A stretch of DNA of 64,000 nt from NCBI GenBank assembly GCA_037042915.1, contig CM073199.1, positions 372,001 through 436,000 on the forward strand, written 5' to 3'. This document shows, one piece after another, positions 34,548-43,748 of the stretch. The notes beneath the pieces are model-generated. The model saw only the letters and a program-made list of their open reading frames with translations, was not told the DNA's origin and did no database searches. Each line of letters starts with the position of its first letter. Position 1 is the stretch's first letter. This stretch comes from Auricularia sp. M13 (Eukaryota; Basidiomycota; Agaricomycetes; Auriculariales; Auriculariaceae). The position numbers and the translations under genes were made by a program.

Positions 34548-35284
34548 ATGCGCGGCCGTCCACGCGTCCATACGGACGACCGAGCCAGGAAAAAGGCTTA
34601 TTATTATCGGTATGCTCTTTTTATGTGCTGATACGTGCTAAATTAACCGACCGACTTGCAGCAACCAAGAACGAGAGCGGCAGAAGGCTCGCGATAGGTG
34701 GCATTCGCGCAAACAACGCAAGGCTGCCAAGGACACTGAAGCCGACGAGCAGCTCGCGCAGCTCGTCGCTAGTCTTCCCAAGACAGCGGCGGTATGTTGC
34801 GTGCATCCTTGCGCGATCAGCAACTGACAGAGAGACCGGTATCGTGCAACAGCTGTTGGGCAGCACTATGCAAGTTACGGCGCGCACGCAGCTTCAACAG
34901 CTGCACGACGCATTGCAGAAAGACCTGTGGCGTTGGCGGATGAGACAAACGGATGAGGCTGAATTTGCGGCCATTACGCACACTGCGCTCGAACTTGCGC
35001 GCGTGGAGGCGCCAGAGGCAGACTTGGAAGTCACGCTTGAGCGTGGCCGCAGCGTGACCCAAGCTGTTGCCAACGTTGCCGGCATCGCTGAGAGGCAGGC
35101 GTGGAAGCGCAGTCCCGAGGATGCCGTGCAGGAGGACTCGGTGTGGCATATGCTCGGTGCTCTCGAGAAGCGGGCACAGCAGCTCAGCTTCGCACTGGAC
35201 GAGATTGCAATCCTGTATCGGGAGGCTCCCGCTGTTCTGACTGAGAACGCCGACAACGGCAGCCTCATATGGCACAGCCTGTAA
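34548..35284 (+). CDS. Basic AT-hook-like/coiled-coil protein (possible DNA-binding cargo)
   Basis: Exon 1 starts at 34,548 with MRGRPRVHTDDRARKKAYYY. An intron (GTATGC..TTGCAG) follows. Exon 2 gives NQERERQKARDRWHSRKQRK and ends SLPKTAA. A second intron (GTATGTTGC..CAACAG) follows. Exon 3 gives LLGSTMQVTARTQLQQLHDA through EKRAQQLSFALDEIAILY and ends GSLIWHSL. RGRPR is an AT-hook core, and the following Tyr/Arg/Lys helix is like basic segments seen in other agaricomycete proteins beginning GRPR.H(T). The C-terminal half is helical. It probably binds DNA in the nucleus and might assist or regulate the element. No catalytic motif is seen. Confidence 0.6.
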
Positions 35285-35381
35285 TCACAACCTTTTGTGC
35301 TAAAACTGCAACTTCAAAACGCGTTCACAAATTGAGGCACACAGTATGACTGGGCAGCGCAGCGCGCAAAACAAAATTTTA

Positions 35382-36903
35382 TTACGACCATCCCTCCCAC
35401 ACACGCGCCCGTTCTTCAGCCTCAGCGGGAGCGTTGATGCCCCGGCGAAGGACGGCGATGGCGGCCTCAGCCTGCGGAAGGTTCGCCTGCAGGTCGCGCA
35501 GCCGCTCCTCGACCCGATCCATGGCTGCCTCTGCAGTCTCCGCGCGAGGAAGGACACGTCGGGCGCGACGCTTGACGTGCCGGAGGCGCTGCTCGAGCCG
35601 CTGCTCGGCGTTGAGGGAGTAGGGGCGCTCGTCGTCGCTTCCCGCGCGGGACGAGCCGCTCATCCCGCCGTCGTCGTTATCCCAGGCGGCCGTATCGGTC
35701 CTCGCCAACATGGCGGGGAACATACGAAACAAGCGCGACTCACCCTCGCCGTCCCGGGTGCGGCCATAGACCGGGCGCTCACGCGGGTCGACGCTGTGAA
35801 AGCGCGTCAATATAGCGAATCCCGCAGGAGTTCGGCCAATTCTCACCTGTGCAAGAGCACGCGAAAGTCCGTCAGCGGCTGGGCGTGGATGGCGGTGACG
35901 AGCAGGTTGACCTCCCGCTCGTCGAAGAGCTCGATGCGCCGCACGACCTCAGCGCATCGAGCCTCGGAGCGGGAATGCCGCTGCCAAACCATGTCCACCC
36001 AGCTGTGCAGCAGCACAGTTTCGAGCGGCGTCAAAGCCTTGCCGCGGAGCACGTCGACGAGCGTGTCGTGGACGACGGGGGGAGCGATGTCGCCCCTCTG
36101 GTTGTAGCCAAAGGGGTTGGCCTCGTGCTGGTCCGGGCGGTGCCAGCGCATGTCGAGCACCGGGACCTCACCGTTGACCTCGGCTTGGTGCCTATACTGG
36201 AAATCCACGTCAGTTAAGATGGCAATAAGTATTTCATACGGGAGCTGCTCACCGCCGCACCCAGCATCAGAGCAGCGCCGTGACCTTCGGCGCTCGCGTC
36301 CCACCCATGGTGGTCCGGATGGGCGTCATAGGTCCAGCGCGAAGGAGGATTGAACGCTAAGTCGGCGACCCAGTCATCCCATCCAGACGTGGCGGCAAGG
36401 ACGGGCGAGGGGGCGCGAGGCGTGGCAGACGTGCCGCTTGCGCGACGGGCGGGTGAGGGCTCGCGAGGGAGCCGTGGTGCGACGGGCGGGTCGCGACGCT
36501 GTGCGACGGGCGGGTCGCGACGCTCGTCACGCGGACCGCCGGTCGCGCCAGAGGCACTGGGATGCGCGGGCTGATTGTTATCCGCCCAGTGCCTGACGAA
36601 GCGGTCGCGCTGGTCGTCGGGCAAACGTTCGGCTCGGGTCGTCAGCCCGGGCCACGCCCTCAATCGCGCGGGCGTGGGATCGTCTTCGTCCGGATTGATG
36701 AGGTCCGGCATTGACTCGTAGTCGGACTCAGGACGGCGGACGGCAGGCGCGGGGGGAGGGAGCGACGCAGCGGGTGCCGGGGGGACAGCGGGTGCGGGCG
36801 GGGGAGCAGACAGCGAGGCAGCGGGCGAGCGCGACGGGCCAGACGCAGCGGGAGCGGCGGTGGAGTCCTGCGACCAGACAAGCGACCAAAGCAGTCGGCC
36901 CAT
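35382..36903 (-). CDS. Pro-rich protein with C-terminal coiled coil (unknown cargo)
   Basis: The start MGRLLWSLVWSQDSTAAPAA is followed by a long Pro/Ala stretch, an acidic patch (ESDYESMPDLINPDEDDP), an Arg/Pro-rich repeat (RRDPPVAQRRDPPVAPR) and WDDWVADLAFNPPSRWTYDA. A 59-nt intron (GTGAGCAG..TTCCAG) follows GAALMLGAA and joins to YRHQAEVNGEVPVLDMRWHR. The globular part continues with LVDVLRGKALTPLETVLLHS and FDEREVNLLVTAIHAQPLTD. A further intron precedes VDPRERPVYGRTRDGEGES. The C-terminus is a coiled coil (RLEQRLRHVKRRARRVLPRA) ending RVWEGWS. I recognise no family. It lies between the AT-hook-like gene and the large cargo gene, so it is probably part of the element's own gene set. Confidence 0.55.
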
Positions 36904-37669
36904 TTTGGGGGGAGGGAGGTAGAACTGGAAAGTCGGAGAACGAAGTTTACGCGTGTGGTACACGCGTATGATCTGATGCTGATCAAGCTTCCTCTGCGGG
37001 CAATCCGTGCAAAGTCCCAGACAGCCCGTAAAACCAGCGTCAACAAGCAATGTTTAAAGGTTAATCAGCGGTACACAGTGCTCAGACCAGCTGCACAGTC
37101 CGACGTAACTCACTGCGCGACAAGTCGCGCGGTTGACCCAAAATGCCTGGCAGACTGAACTGGAAAGATGGGAAAGAGATAGCGATCAGAGCGGGCATGT
37201 GCGCAGCGGGTGCGATTTCTAGAAAGGCGGTAAAGACACCAAATGCTTTGAAAAGGTGGAAATGGGCGGGGAACGCAAATGACAGCACAATGGCCAAAGT
37301 AGCACCCATCAGAGAGCGCCGTCGATTTCGATAGCCCTCGAGAGTCTGCGCAGAACGAAAAGAGAGAATAGGATTTCTAGAAACGTAAGGCGACCTCTGG
37401 ATGTTGAATCTCGATTGATTGCGAATGATGACAGCGAACCAGACATCATGAATATCCGGTGCATGACGCGTTGCGGTGGTGGGAGCTTTCTAGAAACTGA
37501 GTATCTGGGGTGTCGAGATGCAAGACAAGGATTTCTCGTTTGCTGGAAAGCCGCATGGTGGCAACGGGAAAGAACGGATTGCCAGGGTTTCTTAAAGAGC
37601 AACGCACAAGATCCCCCGGCTTTCCCAAAGTTCCAGATTACTGGCCGCTTCCTTTCCCGTCAAGTGCCA
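36904..37669. promoter_or_regulatory. Divergent intergenic region with TTTCYRGAAA box island 4
   Basis: Exact palindromes TTTCTAGAAA at 37,216, 37,374 and 37,487, plus GCTGGAAAG near 37,542 and several GGGAAA/TTTCCC words. It separates the minus-strand Pro-rich gene from the plus-strand large gene at 37,670. Confidence 0.65.
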
Positions 37670-38339
37670 ATGCAGCCGACCGCGACGCAGAACTCGTCAG
37701 TCCGCACGACGCGCAGTCGACTGCGGGCGGGAGAGCCGCTGGCGCAGCTGGACCAGTCGTCAAAGCCCATGGTGGTCTACAAGGACGCGAAACTGCTTGC
37801 CGGGCGACCGGCGTCTGAGCAGCAACCTGGGGAGGACCCCGCGGGAACCTCGACCGTGAGTGCTGGAAATCATAATGCACATGCACAAGTTGACTTGAGC
37901 TCGATCCAGTCAGACAGCATCAAGGAGGGCGGAGAGACAGAAGCGCGCAGTGAGGCAGCGCCCAAGAAGGTACGCAGCTAGTAAACGAGCGCGAGGAGCA
38001 GTCTTGACAATATTACCAGCCTGCGACGAAGACGAGAACACGGTCGGCTACACGAGAGCCTGCGGCAAGGAAGACGGTCAGTGGCTTGGCTAAAGGGCAA
38101 GCAGTTCCTTGCTGATGTATTGCTGATAGGGCGGCCAGCGGGGCAAGGGCAAGACGCCCACGGTGGCCAGTTCCGCAATGTCTGGTCCCGACGGCGCGGC
38201 GCCGGAGCCGCCCGAGCCGCCCCGAGCGCACGCGCCCAAGACCGACGAAGGCGCCGCCGCTCCGCCTGCGCCTCCGCCTGCGCCCCCGCTAGCGCACGCT
38301 CCGCCAGCCGCAGGCGGAGCGGCTGCTGCAGCACCGCCG

Positions 38340-38690
38340 CCGCCGCCAACGGGTGCGCCGCCCATCGAGACGCGCGGCGAAGGAGCCCCACCGCCGCCGC
38401 CAACGGGTCCGCCGCCGTCGCCCATCGAGACGCGTGACGAAGGCGCACCGCCACCGCCGCCAACGGGTCCGCCGCCGCCGCCCATCCAGACGCGCGCGGC
38501 GAAGGAGCGCCACCGCCAACGGGTCCGCCGCCGCCGCCCATCCAGACGCGCGGCGAAGGAGCGCAACTGCCGCCGCCCACGGGTCCGCCGCCGCCGCCCG
38601 TCCAGACGCGTGACGACGGCGCACCGCCAACGGGTCCGCCGCCAACGGGTCCGCCGCCGCCGCCCATCCAGACGCGTGGCGAGGGCGTGC
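38340..38690 (+). repeat. Pro-rich coding minisatellite
   Basis: Units of about 57-63 bp translate as APPPPPTGPPPPPIQTRGEG with small changes and truncations (six or more copies). One unit at about 38,484-38,496 has ACGCGCGCGGCG where its neighbours have ACGCGCGGCG, the CG insertion that shifts the frame. Confidence 0.8.
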
Positions 38691-39901
38691 CACCGCCGCC
38701 CGTTCACAAGCCCGACGCGGACGCAGCACCACCGCCCGTGGCACCACCGCCCGTGCGTATGCCTGCGCCGCCGCCGCCTGCTTATGACCGTATGCCCGAC
38801 GAGGGCGCGCCGCCTGCGCCAGCGCCGCCGCCGCCGCCTCACGACCATAAGCCCGGCGCGGGCGCGCAAGCTGCGCCGCCTACCCACGTCAGCCAAGGCC
38901 CTGACGGTGCACCGCCTGCGCCGCCGCCACCTCACAACGGCAAGCCCGCCGTCGCTGTACGCTTTCGCGACGGACCACAGGGCGCGGACTCCGACGCAGA
39001 AGGAGACGAGGACAACGAGCGGCACGCTTCGGAGGAGCCGCTTTTTTTGCCCTCGCCGAGTCCAGGTCCCGATGCCCCGCTTGACGCGCACCCGGAGATC
39101 GCGTTGTTGCTGAAGCGCGATAACCTGCCTGAGGACGACTCGCGGCCGACCTTCCACGAGGAGCTCTTCGAGGAGTTTCACAGCGCTGAGCAAGTCGACG
39201 AGTACGGCGCGCCACTCAACATCGCCGACAACGGGCCGAAGACGTCGTATGCGAGGGGGCCCATGACCAAGGCCCAAAAGCAGCGGATCTATGACAAGGT
39301 TGCGTTGTTCGAGAAGGCGCTGCACGACATCGCAGAGGAGTACAACCGCCCTTACTCAGCCATCTGTCGCGAGGCGCGATTCGTCATGAAGTCGGCGCGC
39401 GAGCCGAATCTTTTCAACCTCTTCGTGAAATGGTGGTGCTTGGAAAATCCGCAGGCTGGCCGTGAGTAGCTCCGGAAAGTCTCCTGTTATCGACTGCTCA
39501 CCGGTATCGCAACGCTGCAGGACCCCTCGAGGAAATCCGCGAGAAGTTTTGCGCGGCGTACCATGCGCGCGTCGACAAGATGTCGAAGGAGGACAAGGCG
39601 AAGTACGCGAAGGAGCTCCTCGATTGGAGCGACGGGTACAACAAGGAGAATGCCAAGAGCGTGCAGGAGGCCGGCGACCTCTACAAGGTTATGCTCCAGG
39701 CAAGGCTCGAGTTCGAGGAGCTGGTGAGTGACAAGGCTCGTTCAAGTTGCTTAGTAACGCCTCTGACGCATCTAATGCATACAGGCCCGCTATTACTATC
39801 GTTTCTACGACATGGTTGTCGTCGGCTGGGTAGTCCCCGTACGTGCGGGCGACGATAACGCTGCGCGCGCGGCGTCTGCGTTCGCGAGCACGCCGGGCAT
39901 G

Positions 39902-39906
39902 GTCAG
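39902..39906. repeat. Target-site duplication of the Ty3 element (GTCAG, left)
   Basis: GTCAG before the left LTR matches GTCAG at 50,880-50,884 after the right LTR. The uninterrupted codons would read GGC ATG GTC AGC GTC. Confidence 0.93.
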
Positions 39907-40530
39907 TGTAAAGCTAGCCCGCCTCGGCGGGGTAGAAGTGTAACTAATAGATCACCGATCCTTACTTCGACTTACCTGAGGTAGGGAAACTTTACTAGAA
40001 TCCTCTTGAGGGCTTTGTGTCACTCTGAGTTGAATGAGACAAGTGTCCGTGTTAAGAGAACTGAGGTCTATGTACAGAAAAAGCTCTCCTTTTTATACTC
40101 TACGGAAAACTGCCTTACTAAGCTACTTTTCACGGCGGACCGTTGTGTCCGCATCTACAGTGGGTTTATAAGCCCTAACTCCGTCATGAGACTCCATAAC
40201 CCGTCCTAATCCCGGCCCTTCGTGGGCGGGGATAGGCTACTGCACCTCCAGGCCGAATCCCGTGACGGGAATCGGTAGTCATGTGGCCGCTATCCCGGCG
40301 GCCCGTCGGTCCTGGCTCATCCTAGGGCCGACGGGTTTGAGTCTGCATTACTGATGCGCTCAACACGTGACTATTCTCAATGAAATTGTTTGCTCGTAAT
40401 GGACATGATCGTAATAGTTCGTAAGTACATGACGCCGATACATTGTACACAAAGATTGCCTTGCTTGGTTCTTCTGCAATGAAAGGGATCTTTATCAGCG
40501 TCTGGCAGGCGGTGGTAGGTGACTGTTACA
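39907..40530 (-). repeat. Left LTR (3' LTR of the minus-strand element)
   Basis: 624 bp, starts TGTAAAGCTAGCC, ends GTGACTGTTACA. Near-identical to 50,256-50,879. Confidence 0.95.
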
Positions 40531-40565
40531 TACGCCCTCCGGACCTGATACAGCAGGTTCCTCAA

Positions 40566-41693
40566 TCAGGCGCCTACCGCGACTGACTGACGAACGGTTT
40601 GGAGCATTGGCTCGTCATCCGTGCTGTCGAGCTCGTCGTAGTTCTGCGGCCCGTTTGCGGTTTCCTTGCAACCCGGCGCCGGAACGGGGCACGTGTCTTG
40701 CGGCCGGGTTGTGGGGCGATAAGGGCTGGATTGCCGCCGAGCGGACGCAGACAAGCGCGCGCTGCGGCGCAACGAAGTCTCGCCGATGATGCCGGCGCCA
40801 ACCAAATCATTCCGGATGGAATCGAGCGTAACATGGGTAGAGAGAGACAGAGCCAGCGCCTCGTGGCTGCTTGCGCGGATAGCCTCGACGGCCTCGAGGA
40901 GCGGCTTGAGAGCCGCGTCGGGCGAGTAGACCGGTGCAGAAATGGATCCAAGAAGAGAAGCGGTCCCGTCTTGGACCGACACAGCCAGCTCTTTGACGCT
41001 GGCGCCGACGTCCCGGATAGCGTGATCGAGGGCGCCAAGCGAGGGGTAGAGAGTGTTGGTGACGCCGTTGACCGCCGTGTCGACGTCCGTCTTCAGCCGA
41101 TCGGCCAGCTCCGCATCACGGCCTTGCAGGGCGATCACATCGTCCGAGATTTTGATAATGCGGGGTATCACGCGCTCGTCGAGACGCATGAAATCTTCGT
41201 AGATGGTAGCGAACATCGACCCGAAGCTGCAAGACGTCTCCTTGCGCACGTCGTCCAAAAGCTCGTAGGTGCGTTCGCCGTCCTTGGTAAGGCGACGCAA
41301 CGACTGCTCCACGAGCTCGATGAGAATAGCCAGTTCGCGGTCGCGAACGGCGATGTCACGGAAGTTGACAGACACGCCCGCTTTGAGGGTCGCGAGCCCG
41401 GGCAGGCGCGGAAGAGTAACGGGGGCAGCACGTGAGCCCGCCGCCCCAGTCGGCGGATCCACTGTGATCGATCTGTGTCAGATCGATGCACGCCCTCCGT
41501 TCTAGTAAGTCGCACCTTCCATCGGCGAAGTCGTGCTTGCTGGGGTGGTCGCTGCCGTAGGAGGCGGAGGCGCGGTCCCAGCTGGTGTTACACCAGTAAC
41601 CCTCCGCATCGATTCGACCAAGCTGTCAATCGCGCGGCGTGTTGCCTCGGACCCAGTGGGTTTGTTGGGCAAGTTCGGAGCAGGGGCGGTCAT
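40566..41693 (-). CDS. Accessory spliced ORF of the Ty3 element, about 298 aa plus 59 aa first exon
   Basis: Exon 1 (41,693-41,516) starts MTAPAPNLPNKPTGSEATRR and ends TTSPME. The 54-nt intron 41,515-41,462 runs GTGCGACTTACTAG..GATCACAG. Exon 2 (41,461-40,566) continues VDPPTGAAGSRAAPVTLPRL, then a long helical part (RELAILIELVEQSLRRLTKD, DDVIALQGRDAELADRLKTD, LKPLLEAVEAIRASSHEALA) and ends MLQTVRQSVAVGA. There is no membrane span, so it is not a retroviral-type envelope. It looks like a coiled-coil protein. I do not recognise a domain. I have a general memory of ORFs of similar style after integrase in other agaricomycete Ty3 elements. Confidence 0.6.
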
Positions 41694-41894
41694 GTTAGTG
41701 GGCGGCTAGCGGGGGCAGTCGGGCAGACTGTCCGTTTGTCCGCGTCCTTTCCCCCCCTTTTATATGATTGGTATGTACGAGGCTTGTCTCCTGTGGTGGT
41801 CCATATGGCAATAGAAGCGAATCTTGTTCCTTTCGACCTTTCCCAGTCCCGTGTCGTGGCCCGCATCTGCCTGGACTGTATGCACGGACGTAAT

Positions 41895-43748
41895 TTAGGC
41901 CCCGCGAGCTTCTTCTGACAGTTCGGCGCTTCGCCCGGATGCCACGGCGGTGCCAATTGGGAGGTCACGAGGGTTTTTGACCCCCATGGCTTCGAGATAA
42001 GCTTCGTAAGCCGCCAAATGCTTCACCTCTCTGAGCCTTTCCCAAGTAACATGACCAGTACTCCATTTTACTTCGAACAGCAGTTCTCGGCCTTTCCCTG
42101 AATGGTTAGTTATCCCAGTAACAGTCCATTCCTCGGAGGACTGCTTGAACCCGGGGAGCTGAGTAATCAGCCGCCCGGGGAAGCGTTTGTCATCATTAGG
42201 CACAAATGGTCGCAATAATGACGCATGGAACGCGTTATTGATGCCGCGACCGAGCAGGTCGTCCGGTAAGTCCAGTTTATACGTAGCTCCCGCTACGATA
42301 GTTTTTACGATGCGGAATGGCCCAATGAATCTCGGTGCCAGCTTTCTAGATACTCCTTTGGGCAAGCTAAGATTTTGAGTTGAGAGGTATACGAGATCCC
42401 CGTCATGAAAGGGGGCAATCCGCCGGCGCTTATTTGCGGATCTCGACTGCCGCACCCGCGCATCGATAATCATATCGTGTGCTTGCATAATTGCCACTTT
42501 CATCAGACGCGCGAACTTGAGCACGCCCGGATAAGGCGAATTATCGTTCCATTTGAGGGCCCGAGGCACCAGTCCGTAATTCAAGAAAAATGGCGAGAAT
42601 CCTGTCGTTTCAGATACTGCTGAATTTAGTGCAAATTCAATAGCGGGCACTTTGACGGCCCAGTCCTCTGGATTGTGCAACACGCAGGTGCGTATCATTT
42701 GCATCACGGTACGATTCGCCCTTTCGGTAGCACCATCCGATTCCGGATGATAAGCGGAAGACATGCGGAGCTCCACGCCGATAAGATCATGCAGATTACG
42801 CCAGAACACACTCGTGAACAAAGTGTCCCGATCGCTCACTATCCGCTCCGGAAGGCCGTGGAGTTTGTATACATGCTCAAATATCACCTCAGCCATGTCC
42901 TTAGCAGTATAGGTCGCCCTAGTAGGAACCAAATGCACCATCGATGATAAGTGATCAATGATGACGCACAGCATGTTGTACCGGCCGGCTCGGGTCATCG
43001 ACTCCGTCAGGGGTCCGACAAAGTCAATGCCAATTGATTGCCAGGGCCTAGACGGTACCGGGAGGGTCTGGAGTTTGCCAAGCGGCGCCATCGTGTTGGT
43101 TCTGTTTAACGCACACACGCCGCACGTCCGACAGAACTCCTTAACGTCTTGGGCCATGTTTTTCCACCAAAATGCGGTCCTGACATAGTGCAGAGTCTTA
43201 CTTGCACTCAGATGAGCTAGGATGGAATGTGCCTGGGAGATAATGATTTCCCGGATCTTGCGCCCATCGTGCTCGGCATCAGGAACGCAGATAAGCTTCT
43301 CCTCGTCTGTTATCATGTAGACGATCCCATTGTCAATACAGAAATTGCGGTAATCGTTAGGATGTTCTAATACTTGTTTGAAAAACGGGTCCTTCAAATA
43401 CAACCGTTCGAAGTCGAGCGGTACTCTGAGGCCAGGATGAGCAGCATTGACCACTTGGTTCAGGTCGGCAAGCTGGTATACTGCGCGGTCATCTTCTTCC
43501 TCGTTGACTGCGGGCGCGGGCGTCCTTCCGGCTTTAGGATCATCTGGCTCACTGTCACGAGTCTGGTCAGCAGGTACGCCCTCCAGGTCATGCTCTCGAG
43601 GCTTCTCATTGTCCTCGCCGTGTTCCGACCCTTCTTCAGTGTCCGTCACGCGGCTAGTTTCCTTTAACGGCTTGCCGACCTGCATACCACGGGACTTGGG
43701 TTTAAGCCAGTCCCACGCGCGGCCGGCCCGCGCTTGGTCGCCAACCGC
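41895..43748 (-). CDS. Integrase of the Ty3 element (shifted frame)
   Basis: The frame opens after a TAG at 43,749-43,751, overlaps the end of gag-pol by about 46 bases, and has its first ATG at 43,685. After an acidic linker it shows the zinc-binding HHCC region (SILAHLSASKTLHYVRTAFW, then CRTCGVCALNRT). The DDE core follows: GIDFVGPL, IVSDRDTLFTSVFW and SAYHPESDGATERANR. A C-terminal region has GDLVYLSTQNLSLPKGVSRK, KLAPRFIGPFRIVKTI and WTVTGITNHSGKGRELLFEV (chromodomain-like: TGHVTWERLREV). It inserts the element's cDNA. It must be made by a +1 frameshift from the RNase H frame, from a separate start, or the shift is a mutation. Confidence 0.88.
   Translation of the reverse strand, partial: AVGDQARAGRAWDWLKPKSRGMQVGKPLKETSRVTDTEEGSEHGEDNEKPREHDLEGVPADQTRDSEPDDPKAGRTPAPAVNEEEDDRAVYQLADLNQVVNAAHPGLRVPLDFERLYLKDPFFKQVLEHPNDYRNFCIDNGIVYMITDEEKLICVPDAEHDGRKIREIIISQAHSILAHLSASKTLHYVRTAFWWKNMAQDVKEFCRTCGVCALNRTNTMAPLGKLQTLPVPSRPWQSIGIDFVGPLTESMTRAGRYNMLCVIIDHLSSMVHLVPTRATYTAKDMAEVIFEHVYKLHGLPERIVSDRDTLFTSVFWRNLHDLIGVELRMSSAYHPESDGATERANRTVMQMIRTCVLHNPEDWAVKVPAIEFALNSAVSETTGFSPFFLNYGLVPRALKWNDNSPYPGVLKFARLMKVAIMQAHDMIIDARVRQSRSANKRRRIAPFHDGDLVYLSTQNLSLPKGVSRKLAPRFIGPFRIVKTIVAGATYKLDLPDDLLGRGINNAFHASLLRPFVPNDDKRFPGRLITQLPGFKQSSEEWTVTGITNHSGKGRELLFEVKWSTGHVTWERLREVKHLAAYEAYLEAMGVKNPRDLPIGTAVASGRSAELSEEARGA

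Larger units (their letters stand above)
37670..39906 (+). pseudogene. Large Pro-rich cargo gene, 5' part (split by the Ty3 element)
   Basis: Exons 37,670-37,969, 38,020-38,076, 38,130-39,461, 39,521-39,723 and 39,785-39,906 splice in phase. The start is MQPTATQNSSVRTTRSRLRA. A basic segment (KTRTRSATREPAARKTGGQR) leads into a Pro-rich tandem repeat region, then an acidic stretch. The globular part has MTKAQKQRIYDKVALFEKAL, NLFNLFVKWWCLENPQAG, EEIREKFCAAYHARVDKMSK and ARYYYRFYDMVVVGWVVPV. The last exon is cut at the GTCAG target site; the frame continues without loss at 50,885. An extra CG at about 38,492, inside a repeat, shifts the frame, so it is doubly broken. The family is not recognised. 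It was probably an original gene of the KDZ element. Confidence 0.7.

Noticed and set aside
37143-37334. 63-codon frame starting MPGRLNWKDGKEIAI
   Set aside because: It overlaps a TTTCTAGAAA box in the divergent promoter and has no splice or paralogue support.
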